Origin: Jatrophihabitans endophyticus
GTDB taxonomy: Bacteria > Actinomycetota > Actinomycetes > Mycobacteriales > Jatrophihabitantaceae
Length of the DNA: 64,000 nt
Direction of reading: 5' to 3'
NCBI RefSeq assembly: GCF_900129455.1
Contig: NZ_FQVU01000007.1
Coordinates: forward strand, 1-64,000
The stretch's first letter is position 1, and each line of letters starts with the position of its first letter. Positions 7,157-16,176 of the stretch are shown here, piece after piece. Position numbers and translations under genes: made by a program. The notes beneath the pieces are model-generated. The model did no database searches and had not been told where the DNA came from. It saw only the letters and a list, made by a program, of their open reading frames with translations.

Positions 7157-10100
7157 GTGTTCGCGCCCCCGTCCGTCGCCGAGCTGCGCGAGCGGCTGGA
7201 GGGGCTGACGATCCGCGACGCCGCGCGGCTGCGCCGCCGCCTCGACGGGTTGCGACGGCGGGACGACCCGCGGGCCCGGGCGCAGGTCACCGAGCAGATC
7301 GCGCGGGGCGAGGGGTTGATCGAGACACGGCGGTCGGCCGTCCCCGACATCCGCTACCCCGACCTGCCGGTCAGCGCGAAGCGCGACGACATCGCCACCG
7401 CGATCCGCGAGCACCAGGTGGTCGTCGTCGCCGGTGAGACCGGCTCGGGCAAGACGACGCAGCTGCCCAAGATCTGCCTCGACCTCGGTCGCGGCGTGCG
7501 CGGGACGATCGGCCACACCCAGCCGCGCCGCCTCGCCGCGCGCACCGTCGCCCAGCGCATCGCCGACGAGGTGGGCTCCCCGCTCGGCGACACCGTCGGC
7601 TACACCGTCCGCTTCACCGACGAGGTCAGCGACCGCACCCTCGTCAAGCTGATGACCGACGGCATCCTGCTCGCCGAGATGCAGCGCGACCGCCGGCTGC
7701 TGCGTTACGACACGCTCATCCTGGACGAGGCGCACGAGCGCAGCCTGAACATCGACTTCCTGCTGGGCTACCTCAAGCAGCTGCTGCCGCGGCGTCCCGA
7801 CCTCAAGGTCGTGGTCACGAGCGCGACCATCGAGCCCGAGCGGTTCGCCGCCCACTTCGCCCAGCCGGACGGCACGCCGGCGCCGATCGTCGAGGTGTCG
7901 GGCCGGACCTATCCGGTCGAGATCCGCTACCGACCGCTGGAGGTGCCGGTAGGGCGCACGGGCGACGCCGAGTCCGACGACGGCGCCGACGATCCGGACC
8001 ACGAGGTCGTCCGCATCGAGACGCGCGACCCCACCGAGGCCATCGTGGACGCGGTCGCCGAGCTCGAACGCGAGGCGCCCGGCGACGTCCTCGTGTTCCT
8101 GTCCGGCGAACGCGAGATCCGCGACACCGCCGATGCGCTGTCGGGGCTGCGCAACACCGAGGTGCTGCCGCTCTACGCGCGGCTCTCGACCGCCGAGCAG
8201 CAGAAGGTGTTCCAGCCGCACACCGGTCGCCGGGTGGTGCTCGCGACGAACGTCGCCGAGACGTCGTTGACCGTCCCGGGCATTCGGTACGTCGTCGACC
8301 CTGGCACCGCGCGCATCTCGCGCTACTCGCGGCGGACGAAGGTGCAGCGGCTGCCGATCGAGCCGGTGTCGCAGGCGTCGGCGGCGCAGCGGGCCGGGCG
8401 CTGCGGCCGCGTCGCCGACGGCATCTGCATCCGGCTCTACGCCGAGGACGACTTCGCCGCCCGGCCGCGCTACACCGACCCCGAGATCCTGCGGACGAAC
8501 CTGGCGTCGGTCATGCTGCAGATGGCGGCGCTGCAGCTCGGCGACGTCGCCGACTTCCCCTTCCTCGACCCGCCTGACAAGCGCAGCGTCCGCGACGGGG
8601 TGCAGCTGCTGCAGGAGCTCGGCGCCTTCGATGCGGCCGGTGCGATCACCGACGTCGGCCGTCGGCTCGCGCAGCTGCCGGTCGACCCGCGCATCGGCCG
8701 GATGATCCTCGCGGCCGACACCGAGGGGTGCGTCCGCGAGATGCTCGTCCTCGCGGCGGCGCTGTCGATCCCCGACCCGCGCGAACGCCCCGTCGACAGG
8801 GAGGATGCGGCGCGGCAGAAGCATGCCCGCTTCGCCGACGAGCACTCCGACTTCGTGTCGTTCCTCAACCTGTGGCACTACCTGCGCGAGCAGCGGCAGG
8901 AGCGGTCGGGCAACCAGTTCCGTCGGATGTGCCGAGAGGAGTTCCTGCACTACCTGCGCATCCGCGAGTGGCAGGATCTCGTCGGACAATTGCGCACGAT
9001 CGCGCGAAATCTCGACGTCGTAGAGTCGGACGAGCCGGCGCCCCCTGAACGCATCCATGCCGCTCTCCTCGCCGGGTTGTTGGGCCATGTCGGCGCCCGC
9101 GAGGGCGACAACCGCGACTACCTCGGCGCGCGCAACTCGCGCTTCGTGCTCGCGCCCGGATCGGTGCTGACGAAGCGGCCGCCGCGGTGGATCGTGGTCG
9201 CCGATCTCGTCGAGACGTCGCGGCTGTTCGGCCGTGTCGCGGCGCGCATCGACCCCGAGACCGTCGAGCGGGTCGCGGGCCCGCTGGTGCAGCGGACGTT
9301 CAGCGAGCCGCACTGGGACGCCAAGCGCGGCGCGGTCATGGCCTACGAGCGGGTCAACCTCTACGGTCTGCCGCTCGTCCCGCGTCGAAGAGTGGGGTAC
9401 TCGACGGTCGAACCGGACGTGGCCCGCGACCTGTTCGTGCGGCACGCCCTGGTCGAGGGCGACTGGACGACGCGGCACCACTTCTTCCGTGACAACGAGG
9501 CGCTGCGGGCCGAGCTCACCGAGCTGGAGGAGCGGGCCCGCCGCCGGGACCTGCTCGTCACCGACGACGAGATCCACGCCTGGTACGACGCCCGGGTGCC
9601 GGCGGAGGCGGTGTCGCAGCGGCACTTCGACGCGTGGTGGAAGAAGCAACGGCATCGGACGCCGGATCTGCTGACGATGACCCGCGACGACCTGCTGCGC
9701 CACGACGACGACGCACCCGAGACGCTCGAGACCTGGCGGGCCGGGGACCTCGCGCTGCCGGTGACCTATCGCTTCGAGCCCGGTGCGGCCGACGACGGCG
9801 TCACCGTGCACGTCCCCGTCGACGTGCTCGCCCGCCTCGGCGGCGAGGAGTTCGCGTGGCAGGTCCCTGCGCTGCGCGAGGAGCTGGTCGTCGCGCTGCT
9901 GCGCGGGCTTCCCAAGGAGCTGCGCCGCAACTTCGTCCCCGTGCCCGACACCGCGCGGGCGGTGCTCGCCGAGTTGCAGCCCGGGCAGGATCCGCTGCTG
10001 CCCGGACTGCAGCGCGAGCTGCAGCGACGCACCGGCGTGCTCGTCCCGCTCGAGGCGTTCGACGTGGACAAGGTGCCCGGCCACCTGCGGGTGTCGTTCG

Positions 10101-11080
10101 CCGTCGAGGACGCGACCGGGGACGTCGTCGCGCGCGGCAAGGACCTGACCGCGCTGCAGGAGGAGCTGGCCGCGCCGGTCCGCGCCGCGGTGGCCGCCGC
10201 CGTGGCTGGGGAGCTGGAGCGCGGCGGGCTCACCGCGTGGCCGGCCGACCTCGCCGAGCTGCCGCGCAGCGTCGAGCGCAGCAGTGGTGCCCACACCGTC
10301 CGCGGGTTCCCGGCGCTGGTGGACGAGGGGGGTTCGGTCGCGGTCCGCGTGTTCGCGACGGCGGCCGAGCAGGCGGCCGCGATGCGTCCCGGCGTCCGCC
10401 GGCTGCTGCGGCTCGCGACGTCCTCACCGGTGAAGGCCGTGGAGCGGACGATCGGCACGCGGTCACGGCTCGTCCTCGGCTCGAACCCCGACGGCTCGCT
10501 CGCCGCGCTGATCGACGACGCGGCCGACGCCGCCGTCGACTCGCTGGTCGCCGAGCCGGTGTGGACGCGTGACGGGTTCGAGCAGCTGCGCGCGACGGTG
10601 GCCGGGCAGCTCGTCGCGGTGACGGCGGACGTGGTGCGCCGCGTCGAGGCGGTGCTCGCCGCCGCCCACGAGGTGCGGCTCGCGCTGCCGGCCGACCCGC
10701 CGCGCACCCAGGCGGAGTCGATCGCGGACGTCCGCGAGCAGTTTCGGCGGCTGCTGCCCGTGGGCTTCGTGACCCGCATCGGCGCGGCGCACCTGGCCGA
10801 CGCCGCGCGCTACGTCACTGCGATCGGGCGGCGGCTCGAGATGCTGCCCCGCGACGTCGACACCGACCGGGGGAGGATGCTGCGCGTCCATGCCGTCCGC
10901 GACGCGTACGACGAGCTGGTACGGGCGCTGCCGCCGATCCGGGCGGCGGCCGAGGACGTCCGCGACATCGCCCGGCTGATCGAAGAGCTGCGGGTGAGCG
11001 TGTGGGCGCAGCAGCTGGGCACCCCCCGTCCGGTCAGCGAGAAGCGGATCTACCGCGCCATCGACGCGATCGAGTTGTAG
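7157..11080 (+). CDS. hrpA: ATP-dependent RNA helicase HrpA
   Basis: About 1307-residue DEAH-box helicase of the HrpA family, which in bacteria acts on mRNA and stalled ribosomes. Motif I GETGSGKTTQ at about residues 93-102; motif II DEAH at 190-193; motif III SAT in VVTSATIE; motif VI QRAGRCGR. Then the winged-helix, ratchet and OB regions, and a long C-terminal DUF3418-like part ending near EKRIYRAIDAIEL. Length matches the family (about 1300). GTG 7157 (VFAPPSVAELRERL) was chosen; a TATCCT hexamer 7 bp upstream of it could be the -10 of a leaderless transcript. Confidence 0.95.
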   Translation: MFAPPSVAELRERLEGLTIRDAARLRRRLDGLRRRDDPRARAQVTEQIARGEGLIETRRSAVPDIRYPDLPVSAKRDDIATAIREHQVVVVAGETGSGKTTQLPKICLDLGRGVRGTIGHTQPRRLAARTVAQRIADEVGSPLGDTVGYTVRFTDEVSDRTLVKLMTDGILLAEMQRDRRLLRYDTLILDEAHERSLNIDFLLGYLKQLLPRRPDLKVVVTSATIEPERFAAHFAQPDGTPAPIVEVSGRTYPVEIRYRPLEVPVGRTGDAESDDGADDPDHEVVRIETRDPTEAIVDAVAELEREAPGDVLVFLSGEREIRDTADALSGLRNTEVLPLYARLSTAEQQKVFQPHTGRRVVLATNVAETSLTVPGIRYVVDPGTARISRYSRRTKVQRLPIEPVSQASAAQRAGRCGRVADGICIRLYAEDDFAARPRYTDPEILRTNLASVMLQMAALQLGDVADFPFLDPPDKRSVRDGVQLLQELGAFDAAGAITDVGRRLAQLPVDPRIGRMILAADTEGCVREMLVLAAALSIPDPRERPVDREDAARQKHARFADEHSDFVSFLNLWHYLREQRQERSGNQFRRMCREEFLHYLRIREWQDLVGQLRTIARNLDVVESDEPAPPERIHAALLAGLLGHVGAREGDNRDYLGARNSRFVLAPGSVLTKRPPRWIVVADLVETSRLFGRVAARIDPETVERVAGPLVQRTFSEPHWDAKRGAVMAYERVNLYGLPLVPRRRVGYSTVEPDVARDLFVRHALVEGDWTTRHHFFRDNEALRAELTELEERARRRDLLVTDDEIHAWYDARVPAEAVSQRHFDAWWKKQRHRTPDLLTMTRDDLLRHDDDAPETLETWRAGDLALPVTYRFEPGAADDGVTVHVPVDVLARLGGEEFAWQVPALREELVVALLRGLPKELRRNFVPVPDTARAVLAELQPGQDPLLPGLQRELQRRTGVLVPLEAFDVDKVPGHLRVSFAVEDATGDVVARGKDLTALQEELAAPVRAAVAAAVAGELERGGLTAWPADLAELPRSVERSSGAHTVRGFPALVDEGGSVAVRVFATAAEQAAAMRPGVRRLLRLATSSPVKAVERTIGTRSRLVLGSNPDGSLAALIDDAADAAVDSLVAEPVWTRDGFEQLRATVAGQLVAVTADVVRRVEAVLAAAHEVRLALPADPPRTQAESIADVREQFRRLLPVGFVTRIGAAHLADAARYVTAIGRRLEMLPRDVDTDRGRMLRVHAVRDAYDELVRALPPIRAAAEDVRDIARLIEELRVSVWAQQLGTPRPVSEKRIYRAIDAIEL

Positions 11081-11171
11081 GAAGTCTTCGTCGGCTGTCG
11101 ATTCCGCGGCTGGCCGTTCGACGTCCGAGTGAGTCAGGGTGTAGGACCCGGGCCGAGCGAAGGAGAACGCG

Positions 11172-11591
11172 ATGCGCGTGATGGTGATCGTGAAGGCGAC
11201 CGAGAACAGCGAAGCCGGACACGTGGGCACCGAGGAGGAGTTCGACGCGATGGGCAAGTTCAACGTCGAGCTCGTCGCGGCCGGCGTCATGCTCGCCGGT
11301 GACGGGATCGCGCCCAGCTCGCGGGGCAAGCGCATCAGGTTCGCCGACAGGCAGACCACCGTCGTCGACGGCCCGTTCGCCGAGACCAAGGAGCTCGTCT
11401 CGGGGTACTGGATCTGGCAGGTCGGCTCCATGGACGAGGCGATGGAGTGGGCGCAGCGGGTGCCGTTCGTCGACGGCGAACTCGAGGTGCGCCCGATCAT
11501 GGAGATCGAGGACCTCGGCGAGAACTTCACCCCCGACATGCGCGTGCAGGAGCAGAAGCTGCGCAGTCGGATCGCCGACCAGGGGCAGTGA
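11172..11591 (+). CDS. YCII/DGPF-domain protein paired with an ECF sigma factor
   Basis: 139-residue YCII-related protein with the diagnostic DGPFAETKEL motif in the middle and a ferredoxin-like alpha/beta pattern. These proteins are small soluble factors usually encoded beside ECF42-type sigma factors; their biochemical role is not established. A good ribosome binding site (AAGGAGAA) lies 7 bp before the ATG. The stop overlaps the sigma factor start (GTGA), as in that conserved pair. Confidence 0.9.
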   Translation: MRVMVIVKATENSEAGHVGTEEEFDAMGKFNVELVAAGVMLAGDGIAPSSRGKRIRFADRQTTVVDGPFAETKELVSGYWIWQVGSMDEAMEWAQRVPFVDGELEVRPIMEIEDLGENFTPDMRVQEQKLRSRIADQGQ

Positions 11592-12853
11592 CGCAGGACG
11601 TCGCGTCTCGCGTCGCCGCCGTCTGGCGGATCGAGGCCGCGCGGGTCGTCGCGGGGCTGGCGCGCGTCGTCCACGAGGTGGGGTTGGCCGAGGATCTCGC
11701 GCAGGACGCACTGGTGGCCGCGCTGGAGCAGTGGCCGGCGTCGGGCGTGCCCGACAACCCCGCCGCGTGGCTGACCGCGGTGGCGCGGCGTCGCTACGTC
11801 GATTCGGTGCGGCGTGCCGTCACCTACGAACGCAAACTCGCCGAGATCGGTCACGAGCGGCAGGAGGTGGCCGACCCGATGGCCGACATCGACGTCGAGA
11901 CCACCGTCGCCGACGACGTGCTGCGGCTGATGTTCACCGCCTGCCATCCGGTGCTGGCGCCCGAGGCGCGGGTCGCGCTGACGCTGCGGATGGTCGGTGG
12001 GCTGACGACCGACGAGATCGCCCGCGCGTACCTCGTCCCCGTGCCGACGATGGCGGCGCGGATCACGCGGGCGAAGAAGGCGCTGCGCGCCGCGGGCGTG
12101 CCGTTCGAGGTGCCGTCCGGGCCGGAGCTCCCGTCGCGGCTCGCGTCGGTGCTCGAGGTGGTCTACCTCGTCTTCAACGAGGGGTACGCCGCGTCGTCCG
12201 GGGCGACGTGGACGCGGCCGGTCCTGTGCGAGGAGGCGATGCGGCTCGGCCGGATGCTGGCGGCGCTGGCCCCGCCCGAGCCGGAGGCCCACGGCCTCGT
12301 CGCGCTCATGGAGCTGCAGGCGTCCCGGCTGCGGGCGCGGGTCTCCGCGGCCGGGGAGCCGGTGCAGTTGCCCGACCAGGACCGTTCGCGCTGGGACCGC
12401 ACGCTCATCACCCACGCGCTCGCCGCTCTCGCGCGGGCCGAGTCGTTCGGTGGCGCGGGGCCGTACGTGCTGCAGGCGCAGATCGCCGCCTGCCACGCCC
12501 GCGCGGCCCGGGCCGAGGACACCGATTGGGCGCGCATCGCCGAGCGGTACGACGCGCTCGTCGAGGTGACCGGCTCGCCGGTCGTGGAGCTCAACCGTGC
12601 GGTCGCCGTCGCGATGGCCGGCGACCCCGCCGAGGCGCTCGCCATCGTGGACGACCTGATCGCCGAAGACCTCCCCGCTCTGCGCGGCTACCACCTCGTA
12701 CCGGCGGTGCGCGGCGACGTGCTCGCGAGGCTGGGGCACGCCGCCGACGCGGCCGCGGAGTTCCGGCGCGCCGCCGAGCTGTGCGATAACGAGCAGGAGC
12801 GCGCGGTGCTGCAGCGACGCGCCCGGGGGGATCACCCCGGCGGTGCCCGGTAG
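11588..12853 (+). CDS. ECF42-type RNA polymerase sigma factor with long C-terminal extension
   Basis: 421-residue extracytoplasmic-function sigma factor. Region 2 is at about residues 10-80 (LAQDALVAALEQWP, ARRRYVDSVRR), region 4 at about 110-165 (GLTTDEIARAYLVPVPTMAARITRAKKAL). A roughly 230-residue DUF6596/TPR-like extension follows, with FNEGYAAS, LMELQASRLRAR and ELNRAVAVAMAGDP. This extension together with the adjacent DGPF gene marks group ECF42, which has no classical anti-sigma factor. Its 3' end overlaps by 22 bp the displaced tail of the HNH gene on the other strand. Confidence 0.93.
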   Translation: MTQDVASRVAAVWRIEAARVVAGLARVVHEVGLAEDLAQDALVAALEQWPASGVPDNPAAWLTAVARRRYVDSVRRAVTYERKLAEIGHERQEVADPMADIDVETTVADDVLRLMFTACHPVLAPEARVALTLRMVGGLTTDEIARAYLVPVPTMAARITRAKKALRAAGVPFEVPSGPELPSRLASVLEVVYLVFNEGYAASSGATWTRPVLCEEAMRLGRMLAALAPPEPEAHGLVALMELQASRLRARVSAAGEPVQLPDQDRSRWDRTLITHALAALARAESFGGAGPYVLQAQIAACHARAARAEDTDWARIAERYDALVEVTGSPVVELNRAVAVAMAGDPAEALAIVDDLIAEDLPALRGYHLVPAVRGDVLARLGHAADAAAEFRRAAELCDNEQERAVLQRRARGDHPGGAR

Positions 12854-12924
12854 ACGTGACCGGTCCGGCTACGCCACACCAACCCGTCGGCCGGGTCGCC
12901 CGTGACCGTCCAGCCGGCCTCGTG
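12832..12924 (-). pseudogene. Displaced 3' end of the DUF222/HNH endonuclease gene
   Basis: On the minus strand, 29 codons running from EAGWTVTGD to VYRAPPG and a TGA encode the typical last segment of DUF222/HNH (REP13E12) proteins, which normally follows HHxLKH. The intact-looking HNH gene 4.7 kb away on the same strand (17590-18741) lacks exactly this segment and stops just after HHHLKH. Joining 12924 to 17605 restores one frame of about 408 codons. The fragment has no start of its own and is the remnant left when the element inserted. Confidence 0.88.
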
Positions 12925-12945
12925 CTTCACCATTCGTAGAGGTGC
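12905..12945. other. Left attachment-site junction of the element
   Basis: Chromosomal HNH sequence (to about 12924) meets element sequence here. The junction reads TGCTTCA (12923-12929) and the other end reads TGTTTCA (17606-17612), so 6 of 7 bases are shared. An ATTCG at 12932-12936 mirrors CGAAT at 17594-17598 when the ends are joined as a circle, with 7 bases on each side of a central TG. That makes TG (12923-12924) a plausible crossover dinucleotide. Exact bases are inferred. Confidence 0.6.
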
Positions 12946-13118
12946 CCTGTCGGGCCTCCCGATTGGCGGTGCGATGGGTGGCGTGTCGTGTCGCGCGCAG
13001 CGCGGCACGGCACTACTCCTCTTGATCTACCAACGAAACTGAGCGAACCTCCTAGCGGTGTCCACGGAGTCGGCCGGTGGCACAGTCGTGCTGAAGAGAC
13101 TTCCAGGGGGACGTGCAG

Positions 13119-14312
13119 GTGAGTGACACCAAACTTGAGCTGGCGGGCGGCCAGGACCAGGTCGGCGCAGCGAAGGAGTACTACTTCGCCCGTCTAGGAA
13201 CGCTCATGGTGACCAGGCCCAAACCTGAGTCTGCTGCTGTGGTCGCTGCCGCAATCGTTCAGAAGCTCAGTGAGGACTCGCGTATACCTGGAACTATTGA
13301 CGTCGAGGACATTGACGATTTTTGGAGTTCTTGGCGGGGAATGTTTCCCGCTAACAGCTCTGGCGCAAATACAGTACTGACCGGCGAAGATGGGTTTGCT
13401 TCAGTCGAATTCAGTGCGCCTATAGTTTTCACACTCCGCGTCGCAGTGCAACATCAACAATCTCACCATGGAACTGATCAGCCTCCTACAGATACTTACG
13501 CGGTGGCATGGGACGGACTGACGTTGTTGGTCGTGTGGAAGCAAAAGAGTCGCCACCTTCCGCTCTCCGGGGGTCACATAGCGGCGAAGGTGATCACCGA
13601 TGCGATCACCGCGGCTGGCTTTGGGTCCTATACGCAAGCATGCAGTCCTGGGTGTGACTATGTGTTCCTACATACGGCAATGGAGGTCTCGGCCGACGCT
13701 GCCTCTGAGAAGGCAGAGATCGAGCCAGCGGCCGGCGCCAGTAACAATCGCGTACGATTTACAATCGGATACGACGCTCGCGGAGAGCTCGAGGAAATGG
13801 CGCTTTTTGGCTTACTAAGTCTTCGTACGTCGAGCGGCCACTTCGCCGAGGTGAAGAACGTCGGTCGGCGCATTCTTGACATTCGCAATCAGATTCGCGC
13901 TGATTTAAGCCACCTGTTAGCGCACAACTATGCGTACGCCTCCGGACGCGCACTGTCGCCGGTCAAACGAATGAAGGCTGCGCGAGCGAACCGCGGCTGG
14001 CGTAAAGAGGGCCGCCAACTAATGGCGCGTCTTTGGCTAGCCATGTCTAACGTGGACTCGCTGACCGAGCGTTGGCTCGATAGTTTGCGAAGTCTGCAGG
14101 ACAGCAGATACGACATCGGGGAAATGTTCCTCTTCGGCTATGACATGCGCTCGGACATTAGTGAGATCGAGGCCATCGATCTGCAACGCGTAGTCGACGC
14201 AATGAACCAAGTCGCGTCGACCTTCGACTCGCGCGTATTAGCAGTGTCGACCTCGCTCGGCGCGTTGGGCGGCGCCGTCGCTGGTTCGGTCATCACCGTG
14301 GCGTCGCAGTAG
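13119..14312 (+). CDS. Element-borne protein of unknown function with hydrophobic C-terminal tail
   Basis: About 397 residues, first gene of the element and clearly more AT-rich than everything around it (codons such as TTA, ATA, TTT are frequent), a sign of foreign origin. No known domain is recognised. The N-terminal half looks alpha/beta; residues about 230-340 are helical with many Arg/Lys; the last about 20 residues (LGALGGAVAGSVITVA) are hydrophobic and could be a tail anchor. GTG 13119 (VSDTKLEL) is preferred over GTG 13113 because AGGGGGA at 13105-13111 is correctly spaced. It is the only obvious cargo gene, so an accessory or defence role is possible but unproven. Confidence 0.7.
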   Translation: MSDTKLELAGGQDQVGAAKEYYFARLGTLMVTRPKPESAAVVAAAIVQKLSEDSRIPGTIDVEDIDDFWSSWRGMFPANSSGANTVLTGEDGFASVEFSAPIVFTLRVAVQHQQSHHGTDQPPTDTYAVAWDGLTLLVVWKQKSRHLPLSGGHIAAKVITDAITAAGFGSYTQACSPGCDYVFLHTAMEVSADAASEKAEIEPAAGASNNRVRFTIGYDARGELEEMALFGLLSLRTSSGHFAEVKNVGRRILDIRNQIRADLSHLLAHNYAYASGRALSPVKRMKAARANRGWRKEGRQLMARLWLAMSNVDSLTERWLDSLRSLQDSRYDIGEMFLFGYDMRSDISEIEAIDLQRVVDAMNQVASTFDSRVLAVSTSLGALGGAVAGSVITVASQ

Positions 14313-14542
14313 GGCCCTTGGTCGTTGCGACACGGAGTTACACGACTGTAAGGTTGCCGCACTTGGCAAACCGGAGCGCAACCCGCAGGGCGGTCCGGGG
14401 GTAAGACCTCAATCCGCCGAGTGGACGATCCTCATCATGGTCTGCGGGTGGGTATTGCGCTGACACCCAGACGCGCACATAGAGCGATGGCGTAGCCGCC
14501 GAGGTCGATTCGATTCTGGATCGACGTCGGGGAGCGCTCGCA

Positions 14543-15337
14543 GTGTCCGCACAACCTTCACGGCAGCCGGTGGCTGTGGTGTCGTCGGCTGCGCGAGCTG
14601 TCCGTGCATCACAGCTCAGTTCTCGGTGGTCGGCTCGGCTTGTGGCTGGCGCGTTCGAGGCGGGTGGTGGGTTCGTCACGTCGCAGCCTGCGCGTGAACG
14701 CGCGCCTGGCGCCGGTGGAACGGTGCGAAGCGGTGAGGAAGGTGCACGGCGTGCGCGGCGTCAGGTACGGCACTACGTGGTGTCGAATCGCTGTGATCGC
14801 ATGTTGACGCTGACCTATCGCGGCAGCGGGAACCATGATCGCGACCTGTTGGTTGATCATCTGCACGACTTCTGGCGGACGCTGCGTGGCGAGGTCGGGG
14901 GGTCGTTCCCGTACTTGTGGGTGCCGGAGCTACATCCTGGCGGCCACGGGTGGCACGCGCACGCTGCGCTCGGGGCGTTCGTTCCGATCCGGACCGTTCG
15001 GGCGTGCTGGCCGCATGGCGACCGTATCGATCTTGCGCGTAAGGGCCGGGTCGGCCTGTCGGACGCTGCCGTGGTCGAGCGGGCAAGGATCGCGGCTCGA
15101 TACATCGGCAAGTACCTGGGCAAAGGGTTCGAGGAGTCGGCGCGGGCGCTGGGCCGTCATCGGTATGAGTGCGCGCAGGGCTTTCAGCCCGAGGTGGAAC
15201 GGTTCGAGGCCGCCACCCGTGACGAGCTTGTCGGCAGGCTCGACGCGCGGATGGGTGCGCACCCGCTGTTGCGGTCGTGGTTCTCGCTGCCCGGCGACGA
15301 GCGGCAGTCGTTCTGGCTGTCCTGGGCGGTGGCGTGA
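14543..15337 (+). CDS. Rolling-circle replication initiator (HUH endonuclease)
   Basis: 264-residue replication initiator that would nick the element origin and become covalently bound through tyrosine. Motif 1 is LTLTYRG, motif 2 the HUH pair His138 and His140 (GWHAHAAL), motif 3 Tyr187/Tyr191 in YIGKYLGK. This order is that of plasmid and actinobacterial element Rep proteins. The first ~75 residues are Arg/Ala/Gly-rich without motifs. GTG 14543 follows a GGGGAG ribosome site; a shorter start is possible. The next gene starts within its stop (TGATG). Confidence 0.85.
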   Translation: MSAQPSRQPVAVVSSAARAVRASQLSSRWSARLVAGAFEAGGGFVTSQPARERAPGAGGTVRSGEEGARRARRQVRHYVVSNRCDRMLTLTYRGSGNHDRDLLVDHLHDFWRTLRGEVGGSFPYLWVPELHPGGHGWHAHAALGAFVPIRTVRACWPHGDRIDLARKGRVGLSDAAVVERARIAARYIGKYLGKGFEESARALGRHRYECAQGFQPEVERFEAATRDELVGRLDARMGAHPLLRSWFSLPGDERQSFWLSWAVA

Positions 15338-15492
15338 TGGCCGAGCACGGGCTCACCCATGAGCAAATCGCTGCAGTGGTCACGGCGTCGCGGCACGCGC
15401 AGGGACTGCCGGAGCGGGTCGCCGATCCGGTGACGTTGCGGGCGGTAGCTGTGGTAATCGAGGGCGTACGGAACGAGCAGGGGGCGGCATGA
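15337..15492 (+). CDS. 51-residue element protein
   Basis: Small helical protein (MAEHGLTHEQIAAVVTASRHA...) whose ATG overlaps the Rep stop (TGATG) and whose stop overlaps the next start (ATGA), so it is part of one translationally coupled series. No known domain; the size and the LTHEQIAAVV helix would suit a small DNA-binding or excision factor, but this is a guess. Confidence 0.6.
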   Translation: MAEHGLTHEQIAAVVTASRHAQGLPERVADPVTLRAVAVVIEGVRNEQGAA

Positions 15493-15737
15493 CTGAACAG
15501 GTGCAGCGGCCGAGGCCGCATGCGAGGCGTGGGGTGCGGTTGAGTGATCTGGATCGGGCCCAGGTGTATCGGATCGGCTACGTGGTGCAGCGGCGTCGGT
15601 GGGAGGTGCTCGGTCCCGGCGGCTCCGGGGTGGCGGAGCGCGATGCCGCCGAGCCGGATGCGCCGGACGGCAAGCGCAGCGCGGCCGGCGCGCCGGCCGC
15701 AGGCCCGCGCCACGCTGCATCGGAGCCGGCGGGATGA
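15489..15737 (+). CDS. 82-residue basic element protein
   Basis: Starts inside the preceding stop (ATGA) and ends inside the next start. The first 45 residues are Arg-rich (RPRPHARRGVRLSDLDRAQ, YVVQRRRWEVLG); the rest is Ala/Gly/Pro-rich and probably disordered. Function unknown; the basic half could contact DNA. Confidence 0.55.
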   Translation: MTEQVQRPRPHARRGVRLSDLDRAQVYRIGYVVQRRRWEVLGPGGSGVAERDAAEPDAPDGKRSAAGAPAAGPRHAASEPAG

Positions 15738-15997
15738 ACAGGCAGCAACGGCGGACCGCAGCTCGCGCGGCCGCTCGGGCAGCCGGTCGTGTGCATGGGC
15801 TGGATTGCGGGTGTGCGCACCTCGCGGTTCGGGAGGCTGTCGGGCGTTGCGTCGAGTGCGGGGCAGCGTCGTCGATGGTGGTTCCCCCGATGCCGACGAG
15901 TCAGGGGGTCGGAGAGTCCTCGCCGCTGAGCTGGTCGTGTACGGCGTGCGGTGGCGAGGTCGAGGGCGTGGGCACCGTGGTCGACGTGTTGGCGTAG
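15734..15997 (+). CDS. 87-residue element protein with cysteine pairs
   Basis: Last of the coupled small genes. A basic N terminus (MNRQQRRTAARAAARAAG) is followed by cysteine groups DCGCAH, RCVECG and SCTACGG, which together look like zinc-ribbon metal sites. Such proteins often bind nucleic acid. No family recognised. Confidence 0.6.
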   Translation: MNRQQRRTAARAAARAAGRVHGLDCGCAHLAVREAVGRCVECGAASSMVVPPMPTSQGVGESSPLSWSCTACGGEVEGVGTVVDVLA

Positions 15998-16176
15998 AGC
16001 GCGTTGGGTCCGCCGCGCGCGGCCACTCCTGAGCCGCCGCCCCGATAGCTGCCAGGACCGGGCGTTCCGGCTCGTGTCAGGGGCCGGAGAGCGAGCTTGC
16101 GAGCGTGCCCTTGACGCGCGCCGGGTTGCCCGGACCGTGGGGTAGCGGGGCGGGGGCGGTACGTGACCCGGCAGCG

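Noticed and set aside
6836-10294. Very long open frame on the strand opposite hrpA (over 1100 codons)
   Set aside because: Antisense shadow of a conserved helicase in GC-rich DNA; low-complexity Arg/Asp/Gly/Ala composition. Only its first-transcribed end beyond hrpA (6836-7105) looks like a gene.
12854-12940. Possible tRNA or integration-site tRNA at the left end of the element
   Set aside because: No cloverleaf could be formed; the segment translates into the tail of the HNH protein, which explains the insertion site.
14313-14542. Double-strand origin of the rolling-circle Rep
   Set aside because: Only a short TCGAT/ATCGA inverted repeat is visible; no recognisable nick-site consensus, so not called.
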